DNA from: Gibbula magus
Taxonomy: Eukaryota; Mollusca; Gastropoda; Trochida; Trochidae
NCBI GenBank assembly: GCA_936450465.1
Contig: OW388302.1
Span: 19,979,569 to 20,043,568, forward strand
Direction of reading: 5' to 3'
DNA: 64,000 nt
Part shown: one piece after another, positions 1-10,171 of the stretch
How positions within the stretch are numbered: position 1 is the stretch's first letter
Layout: the number at the start of each line of letters is the position of its first letter
Program-made: the position numbers and the translations under genes
The notes under the pieces: generated by a model
Told to the model about the DNA's origin: nothing
The model's input: the letters and a program-made list of their open reading frames with translations, nothing else
The model's database searches: none

Positions 1-15
1 CAATTCCTTCTGTTC

Positions 16-240
16 TTAGAATGGCAAACTAAGTCCATTTGGTAAACATGTAAACTGATAAAGAGTGTTTTGCCATCGGAATCTTAAATATTTTCCGTGT
101 TCTTCCGCTACACTAATAGCGTAATATGCGTCTTGCAAATCAATACTTGTCATGAAACAGAATGACTGGACTACCATCTGGCTTATTCCTTCGAAAATCT
201 ATAACAAGTTCCTTTGTTTTTTATACATTTAGTTCCAAAA
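16..240 (-). pseudogene. reverse transcriptase fragment, DIRS-like retrotransposon
   Basis: Read on the minus strand from 165 to 16, the sequence encodes MTSIDLQDAYYAISVAEEH, then KYLRFRW, LYQFTCLPNGL and a stop. SIDL-DAYY, VAEEH and YQFTCLPNGL match the fingers/palm block of DIRS/Ngaro-type reverse transcriptases. Frame is lost upstream and there is a stop after PF. It is a scrap cut by the window edge. Confidence 0.7.
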
Positions 241-2276
241 GGTTGATGATATTACACTTTAAACGAGTTGTTTTTCCTTTTGCAAATAACATTCAACAAT
301 TAAATATGAATCTTACTGAAAAAAGAGCGTAATTAGAAAACTATTTTAGATGCGCGCAACATGAAGGTATGAGAGTTTATGAATGGCGTATGAGTACAAT
401 TTGTGTTTCAAAGTCTAATCTAATATGGTGACGTCACGTCTTGGTTTTCGATTTTTACGCATTAAATTGATTTTGGGTAAGAACAATAATAACCAACTCG
501 TTGCTCGGATTTACAAATTATCTGTCCCTTGGCCCTAAAGCCATATTGTTTGTAAAGAAAACAACTTTGGTAGTTCGGTATTGATATTCACAATGCATAT
601 AAATATAATACTGTAGACATGGTCATCTTGAATATTCAAATACAGTATTATCGCCTATAATGTTTATATGATGTATATATCGTCTTTGTGCTGGGGATGC
701 AGCTCGTGGCGATTTGGTCTCTCATAGAATGACAAAACACAAATGTCTCTCACATTCGAACTTTATGTATCTGAATCATTTTGATAGTGACGAGGACTGT
801 TCTGGCAAGTCCGCCCAAAGCTGGGTCCTGTCTGTCCGACCGACTCCGCGCGTCCCATATAAGTAGTCTCATTAACATAACTATATCATGTCCAAACCTT
901 TCCACTGTCCGACTTCACTCATGATGCTTAACATATTTTATCGACTAGTCTTGACCGAAACTGACTTCCTTATATGGGAACGCCTGACCAAGAGGTAAAT
1001 CAATAAAACCTCTGACCCATGTTTACAAAATGTATTCCTCTCGGAACTGAGAATTTTCCAACTAACTAGTGAAACACATTTATCCACCAGGCCAAAACAT
1101 AGAATCACACAATTTATATGTAGACTCATATTTCACATTATAACATCATTTTTATACCCCCGCTACGAAGTAGTCGGGGCTATATAGCGCTCAGCTCAGC
1201 TCAGAGAAACATGCTGTTAAAGAAGAATGTTCTGAGAACGCTTTTGACTCGAAATAACAGAAACAAATATATTGACCAAAACATGTGGCAGCCCGGGCTT
1301 TTTTTCATAAGGTACAAAGGCAAAAGTCAAGGCAAAAGTTTAATCACCTAAAAATGCATATGCAAAATATTGAACTACGATTGTATACATTTTCGGAGGA
1401 AACATTAGTGATACTGTTTCCATAACATAGGTCAAGCTTAGTAACTTCTGTTAAAACAGGGACTCGCTTAAGAGAATCATAAAGTCAGTGGCATTCTCAA
1501 GAAACATTACTCAAGTCATAACTTCCTACACAAGGTCCACTTCATTAGGATAGATAAAAAAAAGTTAGTGATGACCACCATTTTCATTCTGCATAACGTT
1601 TTTCTGTTATCTACAAACAACTATTAGACCAACTACCTGTACAGTTCATTTTCAACAACCTGGACAGTGTGTATCAAAAGGGGCAACTACCATCAATGTG
1701 TACAGTTTTTAATTTTGCTAATATCCCGGCTTCGATTAATCTGTAAATATTAACTTTGATACAAGTCCTAGATTATCATATTCAACTTAAAACTACATAA
1801 AATATCGGCTACATCCATGTTGATTTGCTGTATTCATGTAGAAAGTCGCCTTTTCGCGGATTTTCACTCTGATGATTGATTCGTTCCGAAATGTTAAAAT
1901 TCTAAATTATTTATAACATACCATGTTCTACAGATGAAGCGATTGTAAACTATAGCTATTCAAGAGTTGAAACAAGTTGATATTGTTAACATCATTTAAT
2001 GGAAAATGTTCAAAAATAACCAATTTCGGGACCTACCCCAGTTGAAAAACTACTGTCTCGAGAAAATGGTTGTTGACGACTGCAAACTTCCGGTTTAGCA
2101 TGGACAGGGCTTAACCCCTGTGTAACATGGAGAGGGCTTACCCCCTGTGAGCTAGGTTAGTTTTTCAGTGTTTCCGAAATGACTTTCACCTGATGTCGAT
2201 AAGCAATACGGCTTATAGGTGGACAGCCTGCAGTATTGGTTTTAGCATAGTTATAGCACATATATATCGGGGATAA
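241..2276. other. no gene recognised
   Basis: AT-rich sequence without supported exons. It holds one hairpin-type repeat head near 1152-1195 (listed separately). The upstream exon with the signal peptide may lie here or outside the window; I could not identify it. Confidence 0.4.
1152..1195 (+). repeat. hairpin head of dispersed repeat
   Basis: Starts tttttatacccccgctacga and folds back through agtcggggctatatag, the same design as the heads at 13759, 19641, 49030 and 53491. The rest of that family is not recognisable downstream. Confidence 0.5.
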
Positions 2277-2327
2277 CGTGGATACCAGGTTAGTCCGACT
2301 CGGTCAATGTCTATGAAATTGTTACAG

Positions 2328-2486
2328 TGCGACCCCGACTACTTGGCTCTGAACAAGGATCACACCATGTGTCTGGGCAACACGGGCTCGGACGATCCAT
2401 TGGACGAAGCGGACATATCCAGTATAGTAGATCTCCATAACTTCTTCAGAAACAACGTCACCGCTCCAGGCAACATCTTAAAACTG
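2328..2486 (+). CDS. exon 1 seen: N-terminal part of CAP domain
   Basis: Encodes 53 residues (1-53) starting CDPDYLAL and holding DHTMC and the CAP helix motif DISSIVDLHNFFRNNV followed by TAPGN. The spacing of C, Y, HT, C and DLHN is that of the start of CRISP-like CAP domains. The 5' edge is placed at an AG (ttgttacag) just before TGC. The frame is open upstream to 2277, and ATGs at 2307 and 2313 would give no signal peptide, so a further upstream exon is likely. The donor is placed at GTTGGT (2487), because only this gives the family sequence KLVWDVEL across the junction. A better-looking GTATGA donor at 2491 would lead to a stop after four codons. The 3' edge is firm by homology and the 5' edge is uncertain. 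Confidence 0.85.
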
Positions 2487-2649
2487 GTTGGTATGAAATA
2501 ACTAGAAGCAATGTACTGGTAGATGAGGGGGATACAGTACCACTCGCATTTGTAGGCTTCTTTTTGACCAAGTGTCACGAAGAAATCTACTGGTGACGTC
2601 ACGTCTTGACCAAGAATTTTCATGCTCCATTTGTTTGTTATTCCCGCCG

Positions 2650-3135
2650 ATTTCGTTTCAGGTCCAGAACTAAAAAACTGTACGTCCTAACTCAGTGAAA
2701 CTTGGTGTGTGGAGCAATCATGTGTAGATGTACCTTTTAGGCTATTCAACTACTTTGGAATTTTGTTTTTAGCCATTTCCATGGAAACCTAGCTTAACAT
2801 TTTGTTTCTGAACCAGAACTCAACAACTGTAAGACCTGGCTCAATGAACGTTGTTTGTGAAACAGTCATCATATGTAGATGTGTTTGGTTTGTTTTCACC
2901 TTTTTGGGACTTTAATTTTTGGCCATTTCCATGGAAAAACATAATCTGGTTTCCGGAGCAAAAGTCAAAATGATTTTTACAATTTAACTTCCTGCTAACA
3001 GTTGTGAAGGTCACCATCTAGCGACAACTGTCAGCTTGAGTTAGACCAGGGTTATACTCCTATAGCGCCTTGAGCAACCACTGAGTGGATGGGTATGTGC
3101 ACTCTTTAAATGGACATATTATTACTATTATTAAG
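2650..3135 (+). repeat. dispersed repeat with 130-bp sub-repeats, then SINE-like tail
   Basis: Two diverged sub-repeats begin near 2660 and 2810 (gaccagaactcaa-like start, 'cagtgaaacttggtgtgtg'), each ending in a core like TTTCCATGGAAAC. At about 3050-3135 follows a block (tatagcgccttgagcaacca, ending in ATT repeats) that looks like the 3' tail of a retroposon. Similar sub-repeats return at 3865-4025 and at 26510-26640. Confidence 0.5.
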
Positions 3136-3502
3136 ATCAGATCTTTAAAACTGTTTGCGGAGATTAATTCGTCTTAGCAAGTATAATCTTGTGTAGTATG
3201 AATGTATTACTAATGAGGATTTAGGATATAGTTGACTCTGTCTGCTTGTTAGTTTGATAATTAACATAACCAATGAGCTATAAAGCATTGTATTTTCAAT
3301 TGTGATTTTCATTTTGAACTGTAAACTAAAGGGGAAAATCCTACTTTCGTTTTACATCGAGGACCGGTACAGCTTGATGTAGCTTAATTAAAGCCTTTAC
3401 ATATCTTCATACAACTTTCAGGAATGGGTGCTGATATAGCTTACTTGATAGGAATGAATCCTATTTTTATATTTAGCAGTTTCCATTGAAACATACTTTT
3501 AA

Positions 3503-3857
3503 AGGCACTGTAGCACGTTTTTTCGCTCAAATAAGTTGATGAAATGTATTTGAAAAATAATTTCACCAATGGTAAAACATCCTTCTCTCTTCGGAAAATA
3601 AAGTTTAAAATGAGTGTACATGTTTCGGTAAAGCCATGGGGAAACGTTTTTGTAATATAAAATAATAAATTGTGTTCACAATAAAATTGCCGCCATGCAA
3701 TTTTTGCTTTATACGCAACATATTTTTTACCGTTACAGATAATTGGTTTGTGTAATAAGATGTTTTACCCTCTTAAGTTAGTTTAAATGACATAAACTAT
3801 CATTATAAATGGGGAATTTGAAAAATTAAATTTTGCAAAAAACGTGCTACTGCCCCT
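3503..3857 (+). mobile_element. TTAA-flanked MITE, family 1, copy 1
   Basis: Inverted ends AGG(GG)CAGTAGCACGTTTT / AAAACGTGCTACTGCCCCT, here with some decay at the left, flanked on both sides by TTAA (3499-3502, 3858-3861). TTAA target duplication is typical of piggyBac-type transposition. No ORF. It lies in intron 1 and splits an older repeat that resumes at 3862. Copies 2 and 3 are at 23013 and 25418. Confidence 0.75.
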
Positions 3858-4216
3858 TTAAGATTTCGTTTCCAGACCAGAACAAAGACATTGTAAGGCC
3901 TAGCTCAGTAAAACGTAGTCATGTAGATTTTACAAGTTTTTTTCGGACTTTCATTTTTAACAATTTCCAAACATCTATCTTTATTCTGCAACAAAATTCA
4001 AATGTTTTTTTTTTTACAATTTGACATTTTGAACAGATCTTGAAAGCCGTTAGGCAGAGATTAATACATAATGGGAAGTATATATGAATTTATTACTAAT
4101 GACTGATTTAAGCTTCATAATCACTGTTCACTATGCTTTAAACTTTTCCATATTGGCGGGGGATATAGTCTGCTTGTTTACATGTAATTTACTTCAAGCC
4201 TAATTTTCTCTTGCAG

Positions 4217-4307
4217 GTATGGGACGTTGAGTTATCTAAAATAGCTGGGAAATGGGCACGACAGTGCTTGCTTGCTCACGACGGAGTTCAGGAAAGAATG
4301 GCTCTTA
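4217..4307 (+). CDS. exon 2: CAP domain, WDVEL helix and first catalytic-type His
   Basis: Residues 54-84. Acceptor ttctcttgcag at 4216, donor GTAAGT at 4308, phase 0 in and phase 1 out (91 bp). It reads VWDVELSKIAGKWARQC followed by LLAHDG, the second conserved CAP helix and the segment with the first of the two CAP-tetrad histidines (H of LAHDG). WD.EL..A..WA..C...H is a strong family signature. The ATG at 4219 is internal and is not a start. Confidence 0.92.
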
Positions 4308-4713
4308 GTAAGTTTTATACAAAATATATAAAACATATGCGCATCCTGTTGAGTTGTTTTTGCTGAACATTAATATCACGCCATGAATCTCTCCAATAAC
4401 TATTTATTTAGGATGAAAGGTGACGGTAATTAGTCATGTGTTGAATGAATGTTACTTAAACACGATTACTTAGGTTTAGTGACAGTAAGTCACATTACCA
4501 GCTTTATGTCGAAAAAGTTTTCTCAAGATCTTGTTAAAAGTATATTTGGTAAACTTTCATTCACGTGTATTTCTAAATGTTCTGGTTTCAATGAGTGTAG
4601 TCTGTAACAGTTTTCAGCTCCCCTTACATGTGGTGAGCAGCAGTTGTCGGCATCGCCAGTAATTTAGGTCCTTAATTGTGTGATCAACATTTACTTTATG
4701 TAACGTTGAACAG

Positions 4714-4865
4714 GTTTGCCTGGTGTTCTGACTGGACAAAATTTGGCTCGGCGGTCAGGCCCATTTAACTTCACGACAGCCGTGCTTGCATGGGCGGAGG
4801 AGCGACACTTCTTTACGTATGGTGAAGAGGCTCCCCCTGACAAAGTTGTCGGCCATTATACACAG
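4714..4865 (+). CDS. exon 3: CAP domain core with GHYTQ (CAP1 motif)
   Basis: Residues 84-134; acceptor gttgaacag, donor GTACGT at 4866, phase 1 in and phase 0 out. It reads LPGVLTGQNLARRSG, then AWAEERHFFTYGEE and KVVGHYTQ. The family normally has GEN where this protein has GQN (Gln at the first tetrad Glu). The second tetrad Glu (AWAEE) and second His (GHYTQ) are kept. CAP1 is split by the intron: GHYTQ ends this exon and MIC begins exon 4. Confidence 0.93.
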
Positions 4866-5525
4866 GTACGTACGATGTACATAGAAATCATACTTACTAT
4901 ATTTTCAACTTTATTCTTCTAAAAATGAAATGCCTACAAAATGGCTTCAAAACACAAATTGATGGTCACATCCATATAAAGTATATACAATTTGTATAGA
5001 CATATTCTCATTAAAGTAACTTTGTGTTTATATCACTAAGCAGTGCATTACCCGATAGAAAATTACATTAACATAGAACTACTGTTTAACTGAAGATTGT
5101 TAAGACCAGCCAATGGTCAACATCAAGTAAATGTTTCCATTGCATTATGTCATGTCTAAACATGGTTAAAGCCCTTATAGAATTATTCAGAAATATTATT
5201 TATTATTCGCCCTTTGAAGATATCGCTGTTTAACAAATCTACAATGTTATTATTGTGTAATAACATTGCGTGATTCCGATTAACGTGACGTCATAATGGC
5301 ATAAATATAACGTCCAATACTATTTAAATTGAGTGTCCCATTTTTAAAAGGGTTCATGCAATTAAGTGGGATTTAAATCAGTGGGTAATAAATAAAATAC
5401 TAAACTCGGTTTCATTTAATAACATTTGTATGAAACTCGTGACACGGTATTGGTATTTAACTCACTTTCGCTGGTTAGCCTAAATACCAAACCACTCACC
5501 CGTTTAATAAATGTCCTTAAACAGA

Positions 5526-7285
5526 TGGATCTTAGATGGATCGGAAGCCTCACTTAATGAAGCAGTTAACACACTTTTGAAGTTTTATAAAACTTCGGGT
5601 CTGAAAATAAATATGGATTAAACCAAAGCAGTGTGGCTAGGAACAACGGCTGGCAGTGATTTAAGACTCTCACGATTAAAAACTTAATTGGCATAAAGAA
5701 CATTTCGATGTGTTGGGAATAAAACTGAACGCAGATTTAGAAAATCTTTGGATAATCAATACCAAAAAAAGACTTGACACATAAAGAGAATTCTTTCGAA
5801 CTGGAAGAAACGAAACTTAACATTGATAGGGAAAATAACTGTTATCAAAACCTTAGCGTTATCTACTATTGTCCATATTCTCTCCTCCCTTCCAAATCCT
5901 CCAGAAGAATTTATAACAGACTTGAACAATATATTCTTCAAATTCATTTGGAATGATAAGAGGGACAGAATTAAACGTGTCAATTTATTTCGAAATTACA
6001 AAGATGGCGGCTTAAGAATGGTAGATGTCAAAACCTTCATTGACTCACTTAAAACTTCTTGCTTGAAGAGATGTTTCAAAACCAAAAAACTATAGTCTGG
6101 CGGGTTTTCCGATCAAGCATGTCATCCTTTTAGGTGCTAATATTACCAATAAATACAAACCTTTAAATCCATTTTGGAAGGATACATTGGAAGTCTGGCA
6201 TAGATATATTAAATGTTATGTTACAAATGATTAAAATATTAATGAAATACTTATGCAACCGCTATGGTTAAATCATCAATGTTCAAATCCTGACCTGATT
6301 ATTGATAATTGGTTCAAACGGAGCATAACCAATGTAAAAGACATTAGTAAAGTTCATGAGTTTTTTTACATTCGCAGAACTCCGGGAAAAATATGATATT
6401 AAAGGAACAGTACTAGATTTACATCGTGTCATCCTGAGTATACCCAAAACATGGAGAGATACGATAAAAGAATCTGGTTGCTCAACCATGATGCATATGC
6501 CATCCCATTTTCCCTGGAAAGATATTGCCAAGCTTTCAAAAGGATCACGACTATTTTAAGATAATCTAATTTCGAAATCTTCAGGTTATTCTCTGAAAGT
6601 TTGTAATAAATGAGAAAATGACATCAATTATGTTTTGCATCTTAACTAGATATAGACAATGCACCAAAGATACAAAGCTTCTCGAATTCCAATATAAGTT
6701 TATTCACAGAATAATTTATACTAAAAGAGAATTATTAAAAATGAAACTTGTTGATAACGATTTATGTCCTTCTTGCGGTTTATGTGAGAATATATACCAT
6801 GATTGACCAGTTGTTAGACTTTTCTGTGAAGAATTCAACTCCATTGTAAATAGATTCCGTAATGAAACCTTTGAAATACAAACTCAAGACATATTATTTT
6901 GTGCGACAGACGACCACTTGCTCAATCACATGATTTTAATAGCAAAACGTCACATATTCGTAATGAATTTTAAAGGTAACAAACCTTCTTTCTCAATTTT
7001 CTTAGTCATGCTAAAAGATATACTTGGTATTGAGAAATATATCGCAAGGAGGAATAATAACTTTACGACTTTTGAGAAAAAATGGAAGGTAACTGAGAAG
7101 TTTAATTTAATAATTAGTTTAATTCTTGTCAATCCTGTTTCTCTATGAAAGTGTTGAACTGTTTTCTCTCAACATTTGAATGTACTATGTATGCCATGTT
7201 ATGTCAGCTCAGCTCTTATGTATACGTTTCTATACCTTTTTACGAATGTATTATTGTATCCTCGGAAAGTGAATAAATTTTTTTT
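5526..7285 (+). pseudogene. 5'-truncated LINE, L1/Tx1-like reverse transcriptase C-terminus
   Basis: Broken frames give LDGSEASLNEAVNTLLKFY, GLKINMDKTKAVWLG, then at 5823-6095 IVHILSSLPNPPEEFI, FKFIWNDKRDRIKR and GGLRMVDVKTFIDSLKTS, and at 6618-6800 a Cys-rich end (CPSCGLCENIYHD). These are the thumb and C-terminal parts of L1/Tx1-type LINE proteins. The element ends in a T/A-rich tract near 7280. Several stops and frameshifts; dead. In intron 3 of the host gene. Confidence 0.75.
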
Positions 7286-7555
7286 TTAAAAAAGATAACA
7301 GTGACTTCACATTAAGTGAACAACATGTAAAAAAGATAAACAAGGTTGGCAATATCCAAATCATTGTGAGAGAACATTCACCAAACACAGATAACAATGA
7401 CGGCATTAATAGAATCATTGTGAAAAAAACATCACATGGATACTGTAAATAGGAAATGAATTTGAATACATAATTAATGTATCGTGATGATAACATGATT
7501 GTTAATGAAGAAGACAAATATTTTATGGATGATCAACTTCTTTATTAACAATAGC

Positions 7556-7591
7556 GACGTTTCGGTATAGATCCTTATACCGTTATCAAGC
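7556..7591 (-). ncRNA. hammerhead-ribozyme-like core in PLE terminal module (degenerate)
   Basis: On the PLE sense (minus) strand the module reads CTTGATAAC, then GGTATA...TATACC (helix II), GAA, ACGT and C. GAA-ACGT-C with a palindromic helix III is what small type I hammerheads of PLEs show. The CUGAUGA box is degenerate (CTTGATAA) and helix I is weak, so I do not expect activity. A mirror copy lies at 8074-8108 on the + strand. Confidence 0.45.
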
Positions 7592-7835
7592 ATATGGAAT
7601 GGATGGTGAAACAGCAGATTATATACAGGATACATGATGGTATGATAAAGAGATAACAAATACAACAAGATGAGGTAACAATGGCATAAATGGTTGTACA
7701 AGTGAAGTTGTGATAACAAGGAAACCAGAGAGTAGTAAGTTAATTAGCCAGGGGGTGGCGGATGAGAGGACAAAGGCAGGATGAGGGTACCAATAAGTGG
7801 TGTAGGTGGAAGCCAGAGTGAGTAGATTGGATTAA

Positions 7836-7994
7836 TCATTTGTGGATTAAGCGGTTGTAAGCTGATGGGATGAAATAGCCTTGATCCCTATTCATAGAGG
7901 GCTTATGTCTAACAATATGCACGGCTTCAGCTAAACGCCGGTGAGTGTAGTCATGTTTGTTGTTTGTGAGTGTTTTGACAGAGTCCCAATGGAT
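7836..7994 (-). pseudogene. GIY-YIG endonuclease C-terminus of a Penelope-like element
   Basis: The minus strand reads IHWDSVKTLTNNKHD, then HRRLAEAVHIVRHKPSMNRD, QGYF, and ends with NRLIHK and a stop at 7838-7836. R-R-x2-E-A-x-x-I followed by K-P-S-x-N-R-D-x-G is the conserved C-terminal block of PLE GIY-YIG domains, where the Glu is the metal-binding catalytic residue. The catalytic Tyr part and the whole RT lie upstream in intact elements and are absent here; the frame runs into the inverted arm at about 7998. About 52 residues remain. Confidence 0.78.
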
Positions 7995-8169
7995 CATGTT
8001 GTATTTGTTATCTCTTTATCATACCATCATGTATCCTGTATATAATCTGCTGTTTCACCATCCATTCCATATGCTTGATAACGGTATAAGGATCTATACC
8101 GAAACGTCGCTATTGTTAATAAAGAAGTTGATCATCCATAAAATATTTGTCTTCTTCATCACACCAACT

Positions 8170-9525
8170 TCTAGAATGCCTCTCAAACAGTTTAGATGAT
8201 TGTTAATGCTTAGCAAATAACATGACCATGTGATGCATGGGCTCAGATGATTTGCAAATGATAAATGAAATAACATAACATATTTATAGCACAAGGTTAA
8301 GTTAATAAGTGCTGCAATGTAGCTATATCTTAGCAGACGATGCAGTTTTGTCTAAGGTGATGCCGCCATCTTGAACTTGGTCATCAATGCTTGACCATAT
8401 TACTCAATACCATGTGTTTGGAATTTGGAACTTAAATTAAATGAGCTATATGGAGTTTGGAATTACCTAAGTTTATAAATTGATAAGCAATTAATCGTTT
8501 ATGCAGCCGGTCAATTATGAATGCAGCAAATAAAAGTATTTAATGAACATATGCAGAGAACATCATGGAATAGCATAAACCAAAATGAGAGAAGTGAAAC
8601 TTTCAAAGGAGAATTTGGTACAAGTGATGTGATCCTTTGGCTGTCAAGATATGATAAAGACTTTTGGCTTTCAATCTCCCTTCTAAGTTCTGGAATGGTC
8701 ACATGATCTCTAGCCATTGGTCAGTTGAAGGAACTTGTATGGAAACCCTGGATACAAAGTCCCAAGCTAGCTGCAGACCAGGTTAATTACTGACCCCAAC
8801 AGTTACCTCCCTTAGAGTATTCTAATTAGTAAAGGACATAGGACATTGGCATATCTTGGGACAATAATCCCGGCAGTTACATAAAAATAGTAGAGACCGT
8901 TATTTTAAAATCTAGTAATTGTATCCCTGTATTCTGAACATAATGAAATGTACCAACCATTAAACTCAGTATCCACCTGATTAAGGGACAAAGCCAAGAG
9001 GTGTCATTTTGGAATTTGGTAGAGTATATGTATGCCAAAATCGTAATATTTTTTTCAGAATGAGAATGTGCATTAAAGGTGATTTGAATGGATAAGGGCA
9101 AACCACTCTACCTAGAGGGAGCGACTTCAATGGTTTGTCAGGACTAGGAGTAAAAGTAAATGGTCTTAATAAAAGTGATATTTAATATCGATCGCAAACA
9201 GTAATATCCGATCACAATTGAAGGTGAAACTTTTTTAAATCGATGTTGAAGTTTTGTAGTGTTCGTAACTCGTGAACGCCAAATGTTACATCGGATTCAG
9301 AGTGATCTGATTACTAATGGGGAAATCATGTCATTCGGGGACAGTTTTATCGGTCACCTTTTCGCGAAGTTTTGTTTGGCTGCATAGAAGATGTTAAGTG
9401 TTTCTCGGGCACATCGTTTTTCAAAAGCGACGAGTGCGGTAGGACTGAAGCGCACTCGTTCTTATAGAGACTCATATACTTGGACAGATGGATTCTTGGC
9501 TTTAGCCAAAATGATGCGGCAAATT
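8170..9525. other. no gene recognised
   Basis: AT-rich intron 3 sequence. I see no exon, TIR pair or recognisable retroelement protein in it. Confidence 0.4.
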
Positions 9526-9529
9526 CTTA

Positions 9530-9860
9530 AAGGGACATAATCATGTTGGTGAGGTCACACATGTTCATGTTTGTGATTAAATTGAGAATTATCAACTTTA
9601 ACCGAAAATGACCAGTTTAAGGTCAATCAGTTCAGTCTACCAAAAATACAACCATTCAAAGTCGTGGTCTTTATCGAAAACCGGACAATGGACCTTTTCT
9701 TGCTGCAGCCATTTAGTCGAACGTCATTTTGGAAACTTTAATAAAGTAGATAGGAAGACCGATTTGCTTCTATAGCGTCGAATAGGTCTTATAACGAGTA
9801 CATACGTGAGATAGAGCCATAATTGTCGGCAACTACAAATGTAGGAGACCGTTCCTTGTT
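9530..9860 (+). repeat. diverged relative of TTAA MITE family 2
   Basis: Shares tcgaaaaccggacaatg and the following gtcgaacgtcattttggaa-like block with the elements at 39508 and 40827, and starts with aaagggaca after TTTAAGG-like sequence. Ends are too diverged to define. Confidence 0.4.
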
Positions 9861-9879
9861 TTTTTTATTGAAACATATA

Positions 9880-9881
<2 letters not shown>

Positions 9882-9914
<33 letters not shown>
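9882..9914. repeat. (TA)n microsatellite
   Basis: About 16 uninterrupted TA units. Confidence 0.9.
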
Positions 9915-9917
<3 letters not shown>

Positions 9918-10171
9918 GGGGTGAATATGAAAGTCGAGTAAGTAGATTTAGCATAAACCAGCACCTAATGTGTAACTTGTAACTAGAACCAATAAAATAT
10001 CATGCAAAAGTTATGATCATGATTACTTTTAAAAACTACAATAACAAGCCGTCACGCTCAAAAATGAAGCGCCGATGCCCGAAGAGCATTTCATTTGTTT
10101 TATGTAGTCTTACATTGTCAAACCCGCATGGCTAAGCCGTCTGTTTTGAAATTTTTACTTCTTTGCATAAC

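Larger units (their letters stand above)
7505..8159 (-). mobile_element. Penelope-like element remnant with inverted terminal modules
   Basis: Two arms of about 163 bp, 7505-7668 and 7998-8159, are perfect inverted repeats as far as I can compare. Between them the minus strand encodes the end of a GIY-YIG-type protein and a short 3' region. Penelope-like elements (PLEs) carry RT plus GIY-YIG and are flanked by long terminal modules that can be inverted. The RT is missing, so this copy is truncated. The arm contains a hammerhead-like core (see separate entry). Confidence 0.75.

Noticed and set aside
2307..2327. ATG at 2307 or 2313 as translation start of the CAP gene
   Set aside because: It would leave no signal peptide before the CAP domain; the AG before 2328 and family layout favour an internal exon.
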